From: Larix sibirica
Lineage: Eukaryota > Streptophyta > Pinopsida > Pinales > Pinaceae
Length of the DNA: 23,397 nt
Assembly: GCA_004151065.3 (NCBI GenBank)
Contig: NWUY0300072186.1
Location: 18,856 to 42,252 of the forward strand
Reading direction: 5' to 3'
The notes under the pieces are model-generated. The model saw only the letters and a program-made list of their open reading frames with translations, was not told where the DNA came from and did no database searches. This document shows, in pieces, positions 20,025 to 23,397 of the stretch. Positions within the stretch are counted from its first letter, which is position 1, and each line of letters opens with the position of its first letter. The position numbers and the translations under genes are program-made.

Positions 20025-21209
20025 TTAAGCCAATGCGAACCCCATGAGGCATCTTTTTTTTATTTTTTCAATCAAGCCATACCAGTCTGCGACTTTTTTC
20101 TTACCCTTGAATATTAGGATACCGATATACTGAAAAGAGTTCCAGACAATGATCCCTTCAAAACCGAAAATCCTGGCTATGCAAGCCATAGTCCCTGTTG
20201 TGCAGTTCCAACTGTAGACTTTAGAATTGCCATCATTTATTTTCCCATCAGAGGCTTTTAGGAATGTACTCAAAGCATTTTTGAATCTTTATACGATGAT
20301 TGTCGAGGCCCCTCCAAGCAAGATCGTGTCATCAGCAAATTGACCGTGATTGGATGCTTTTACCCCTCTGGCTATTTTCAGACCTTTTAACTCGCCGTTG
20401 TCTTGCAGGAGCTGGAGATTTATGCTCAGTGATTCAGCTACCAGAAGGTATAGAAAAGGAGACATAGGGCATCCCTACCTCAAGCCTCGAGAGGCTTGGA
20501 AGAAGTTGGTAGGCCTACCATTGACAAGAGGAGCGATCCAAGGGCTGCTAATACACGCTTTAACCCATCTAACAAATCTATTAGAGAAACCAAATTTAAC
20601 CATAATTTCAANACAAAAAGGAGTGATTTACTCTATCGAAAGCATTAGCCATATCCAGTTTGACAACCATACCTTGTTGTTGTTTGACCATGCTTGAGTG
20701 GATTACTTCCTGGACGATGATAATATTGTCAAGGATTTGTCGTCCTGCAATGAAGCCTCCCTGAGTTTCTGAGATTAGGTGGTTCATAACGTTTTTCATT
20801 CTTGTGGCCAAGATCTTGGAGAGGATTTTATATGAAGTGTTGAAAAGGGAGATTGGCCTAAAACAATCAATCAAGAGGGGATTTTTGTCCTTTGGAATTA
20901 GGGATAAGAAAGATGAGTTGGTTGCTCCACCAATCTTGTCTTTCTTTTGAGTCCAGTTGAGCATTCTTTTCAAGTCATCCTTTATTATCCCCCAAGCAGC
21001 TCTATAAACGTTTATGGTAAGGCCATCTGTGCCAGGGGCTTTGTCCGGTTGAAGAGACCAAATGGCATTAAGAATCTTGTATTCCATAATTGGTTTGGCG
21101 AGCTCTTTTTTTCAACATCGGCAATCAACGAAGGGATGTTATGTAGGAGAGTAGCTTGAGCTTCCAAGTCAGCTTTGTCTTCATCCGTGTAGAGATCGCG
21201 GAAGTGATC
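20025..21209 (-). pseudogene. LINE ORF2 reverse transcriptase domain
   Basis: Motifs in order: PDKAPGTDGLTINVY (about 21040), FRPISLFNTSYKILSKILATR (about 20850), GGFIAGRQILDNI, KLDMANAFDRV with the motif A Asp at 20655-20653, SPWIAPLVNGRPT followed by SRGLR then a TAG (20477-20475, from the expected CAG of RQGCP) in motif B, and QFADDTILLGG with both motif C Asp residues at 20328-20336. FQYIGILIFKGKKK in the thumb region follows at about 20110. The catalytic Asp triad is therefore intact while the frame is interrupted. An undetermined base at 20612 falls in the domain. Confidence 0.9.
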
Positions 21210-21472
21210 CTAGGCCTGGCTTTTTAAATCTTCCTGATTGGTAATCTTGGTCCCATTTTGATCTTTCAGCTCAGTAATTGCATTGTGACTGAGATGAATT
21301 TTGGTTTGTTTGTGAAAGTAGTTGGTGTTGCTGTCTCCACCTTTTAACCACAACTGCCTTGATTTTACTCTCCACATTTCTTCTTCCTGTTTGGTGGAAG
21401 TAAGAATTTTCTGATTTAGCTCCTTTTCAAGGCCAAGGGATAGCGGCATTATGACTTCATGGTCCATTCAAG

Positions 21473-22415
21473 ATTGAATATCAGTGAGATTGGATTGAAG
21501 GGTAAGTTTCAATGCCCCAGGATTCTTGTAGGAATATTTTGCCCAGGTTTTAAGTGTATATCACACGGATCAAAGTCTGTTTTCCAAAATATAACTAGGT
21601 GAGCCAATACAAGGAGTACACCAGGAATTATGAACAATGGCTAAGAAGTTTGCATCTTGTATCCAAAGAGGATTAAATCTGAAGGGGATAGGTCCAAGGC
21701 TGGCCGGGGAGGACAGGGTTAAGGAAATGGGTTTATGATCAGAGGTTGCTAAAGGGATAATAAGGGAGGCGAGAAAAAGGTCTTTTTGTAAGAAGGAAGT
21801 ACCCACCAGAAATCTGTCCAGTTTGGTCGCAATATGACCTACACCAATTCTTCTATTATTCCAGGTGAACTTCCCATTCTTCAGCTGAATATCCAGTAGA
21901 TCCAACTCAACGATGAGGTCTTCCAGCCTTTCCCCAAACGGATCTCTGACAATATTTCCTCCACGCTTTTCATTCTAGGATTTGGTTACATTGAAGTCGC
22001 CCGCGATGATCAGGTCCTTACCTCTTAACTCCTCTTTTAAATTGGTGAGTTCATCCCAAAATACAGATTTGTCCCTGTAATGGGTTGGACCATACACGTT
22101 GCAGATTTATAATGTATTAGAATTGTTCTTGTCCTGGATTTCATTGAGCAGCCAGTGCTGCCTTTCTTTGATTGTGGAGATAAGAAAATTACTAGAAGTA
22201 AAGGTGGTTTTTCATCCATAGGCACCTCTGGAGCTAAGGGCAGAAAGATTACAATCTTTCCAAACAGAGTAGGAGAGCGCCCTGATCTCATCCTCCTGCA
22301 TTTTGGTCTCCTGAAGTAGCACAAAATATGGCTTTTCGGATTTAATCATGGTTTTCAAATCTTCAATTTTATTTGAGCCTCCCAGACCTCTACAGTTCTA
22401 GGAGACTGCTTTCAT
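21473..22415 (-). pseudogene. LINE ORF2 apurinic-like endonuclease domain
   Basis: Motifs in order: S-stop-NCRG at the start (Asn of the APE fold), LLQETK (catalytic Glu), ICNVYGP, IIAGDFNVT (Asp-x-Asn), TKLDRFLV (Asp) and ATSDHKPIS (Ser-Asp-His). All the residues I would expect for nicking the target DNA are still present. Four nonsense codons interrupt the frame; at least the first, where the family has Trp, fits a TGG-to-TAG change. Confidence 0.85.
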
Positions 22416-23397
22416 TATTTTTTGCTAGATTGAGGTCCTGCTTGATACCTGCTGTCTTGATTTCCTCCTAAATTTTTCGGGACCTGCAGAAGTTTTGTGT
22501 CTTCCAAAATTTTTTGCCTCCCCAATTCAAGTTCTCTTTCAGCTTCCATTTCTCTATGGTATTGGAGGGTTTTTCTTCCCCTAGTGTTAGGCGGCATGAC
22601 TAAATCTTGATCCTCTAGCATGTCATGTGAGGGTGAATCCTCAACAGTCTGAGGAGTTATTTTGCTACGCCTGACCTTGTCTGCCCAAGTTCCACTAGGA
22701 GTTACGCTAGCTTCATGTGCTGTCTCAACAAGATAGTCTTTAGGTGAGGGAGGCGAAGGGTTTGTGGGCACCAGAAGCTCCTCTATTACAAGTTCACCTG
22801 GAATGGAGTTAGGGATTTCTCCTTCTTCCAAGGGCAATGGCTGAAAGTGATTGTTGGTGGAGGCCTCTTTACCTTCTTGAGATTTCCCTTTATCTATGTT
22901 TCCAGTTCTTATGGGTGTTGATTGGGTTGCTTTTCTGCCTTTTTTCACGGGCTGCCATCCATCCTCTTGGTTGTTTTCCTGACCTTCTTGAGCTATTTCT
23001 GGGAAGTTCTTCATGAAGTGTCCATATTCATGACATTTTTTGCATTTGAAGGGTAACTGCTCGTAGTCAACTTTCTGCATGTGTTCCCATCCATCCATAA
23101 ACAGGTTTACAATCTCAGGCATGCCTTTATCGAGATCTACTTCGACACAAATCCTGGCACAAGAGAATAGGGGTCCCTTTGGCTCCACTTTATCGATATA
23201 TTTGCCTAGCGAGTTTCCAATGTCCTGCATGGTTTCATCATTCCAATAGTGAAGAGGGAGGTGAGGGAGGCGCACCCATACCACTACCGCTGGGGGCACA
23301 TCCTTGTCCGGGTCGAACTTTAAACTCCACCGATTTAAGTACAGACCCCGTGTGCCCATGAAATAAGGCCCACTTCTGAAAATCAAATCTCTATCAT
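22415..23397 (-). pseudogene. LINE ORF1 (DUF4283-like region and zinc knuckle), 5' end outside window
   Basis: The frame is open from the window edge (DRDLIFRSGPYFMGTRG) to a TAA at 22417-22415, about 326 codons. The first 110 residues resemble the second half of a DUF4283 RNA-binding region (VWVRLPHLPLHYW, IGNSLGKYID, ARICVEVDL). A zinc knuckle follows: C115, C118, H123 (numbered from the TTG at 23386), but the fourth ligand is Phe128 (codon TTC at 23005-23003) where Cys is expected. The rest is Pro/Glu/Lys-rich and contains GTWADKVRR. In the family ORF1 binds the element RNA as a chaperone and particle protein. The frame has no stop, unlike ORF2, but the lost Cys suggests it is not functional. 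Confidence 0.85.

Larger units (their letters stand above)
18181..22415 (-). pseudogene. LINE ORF2 polyprotein (EN-RT-zf-RVT-RNase H), broken
   Basis: ORF2 starts at the ATG at 22415-22413, which overlaps the ORF1 stop (TAATG), with MKAVS then a stop where Trp is expected, then NCRGLGG, the standard endonuclease start. In frame from this ATG there are stops at 22400-22398, 22214-22212, 22109-22107, 21977-21975, 21572-21570, at about 21470 and at 21212-21210. A short out-of-frame stretch near 21590-21555 reads better one frame over. A seven-T run on the plus strand (21106-21112) marks a one-base loss, after which the RT continues in another frame. Between RT and RNase H the sequence reads as the connection region: a WHDKFSEVCPP segment at about 19530, WSKDGLPKVN at about 19210, and GPTWCILCKENEE (zf-RVT-like cysteines) at about 19100, with further stops. 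About 1,400 codons would be expected if intact. Confidence 0.9.
16975..23397 (-). mobile_element. Near full-length L1-type LINE with RNase H, inactivated
   Basis: The minus strand reads, in order, ORF1 with a zinc knuckle, ORF2 with endonuclease, reverse transcriptase, a zf-RVT-like region and RNase H, a long 3' region, and ten A residues at 16984-16975. That order and the terminal poly(A) are those of plant L1-clade LINEs that carry RNase H. At least 6.4 kb is present; the 5' end lies beyond the window. Several in-frame stops and at least two frameshifts make it non-autonomous, although most catalytic motifs are still readable, so it is old but not ancient. It runs in the same direction as the kinase exon. 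One undetermined base (n) lies at 20612. Confidence 0.92.

Noticed and set aside
22037-22324. 95-codon open frame on the minus strand inside the LINE
   Set aside because: Out of frame with the endonuclease; the true frame there reads QETK, NVYGP and GDFN, so this is a shadow.
1-23397. CRISPR array, bacterial operon or novel defence system
   Set aside because: The spliced gene, LINEs with RNase H and plant kinase exon mark eukaryotic nuclear DNA. The repeats are two-copy tandem duplications without regular unique spacers.

Overview
The window reads as nuclear DNA of a seed plant. It has a spliced gene of a plant-specific family (DUF4378), the last exon of a plant receptor-like kinase, plant L1-type LINEs whose ORF2 ends in an RNase H domain, and long AT-rich spacers. 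The low gene density and the possibility of a very long, transposon-filled intron would suit a gymnosperm such as a conifer, but nothing here proves that.

Layout. 1-260 (+) holds a decayed RNase H fragment of a retroelement. 260-4290 is AT-rich spacer with several short tandem duplications. 4294-8283 (-) is the one apparently intact gene: four coding exons, about 1,029 residues, DUF4378 domain at the C-terminus, with a plausible TATA box at 9014-9023 (-) and a possible 5'-UTR intron. 9100-13670 is spacer with further duplications and no gene I can recognise. 13671-15190 (-) carries two stacked, 5'-truncated LINE relics, each ending in a poly(A)-like run. 15502-15911 (-) is the terminal kinase exon of an LRR-type receptor-like kinase; its upstream exons are not in the window. 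16093-16240 is a 148-bp foldback element (MITE-like) flanked by a 7-bp direct repeat, and 16264-16616 is a direct duplication. 16975-23397 (-) is an almost full-length LINE running off the right edge: ORF1 (DUF4283-like region plus zinc knuckle), ORF2 (endonuclease, reverse transcriptase, zf-RVT-like region, RNase H), then a 1.2-kb 3' region with an unexpected coiled-coil ORF, and a poly(A) run.

The genes do not form a shared pathway. The points of interest are structural: a TAATG stop/start overlap joining LINE ORF1 to ORF2, the coiled-coil ORF downstream of RNase H, a 29-bp tandem duplication that copies a splice acceptor of the DUF4378 gene, the foldback element, and an unusual density of short tandem duplications. 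I saw no RNA genes, CRISPR array, or clearly new system. All homology statements come from reading motifs by eye; no database search was possible.
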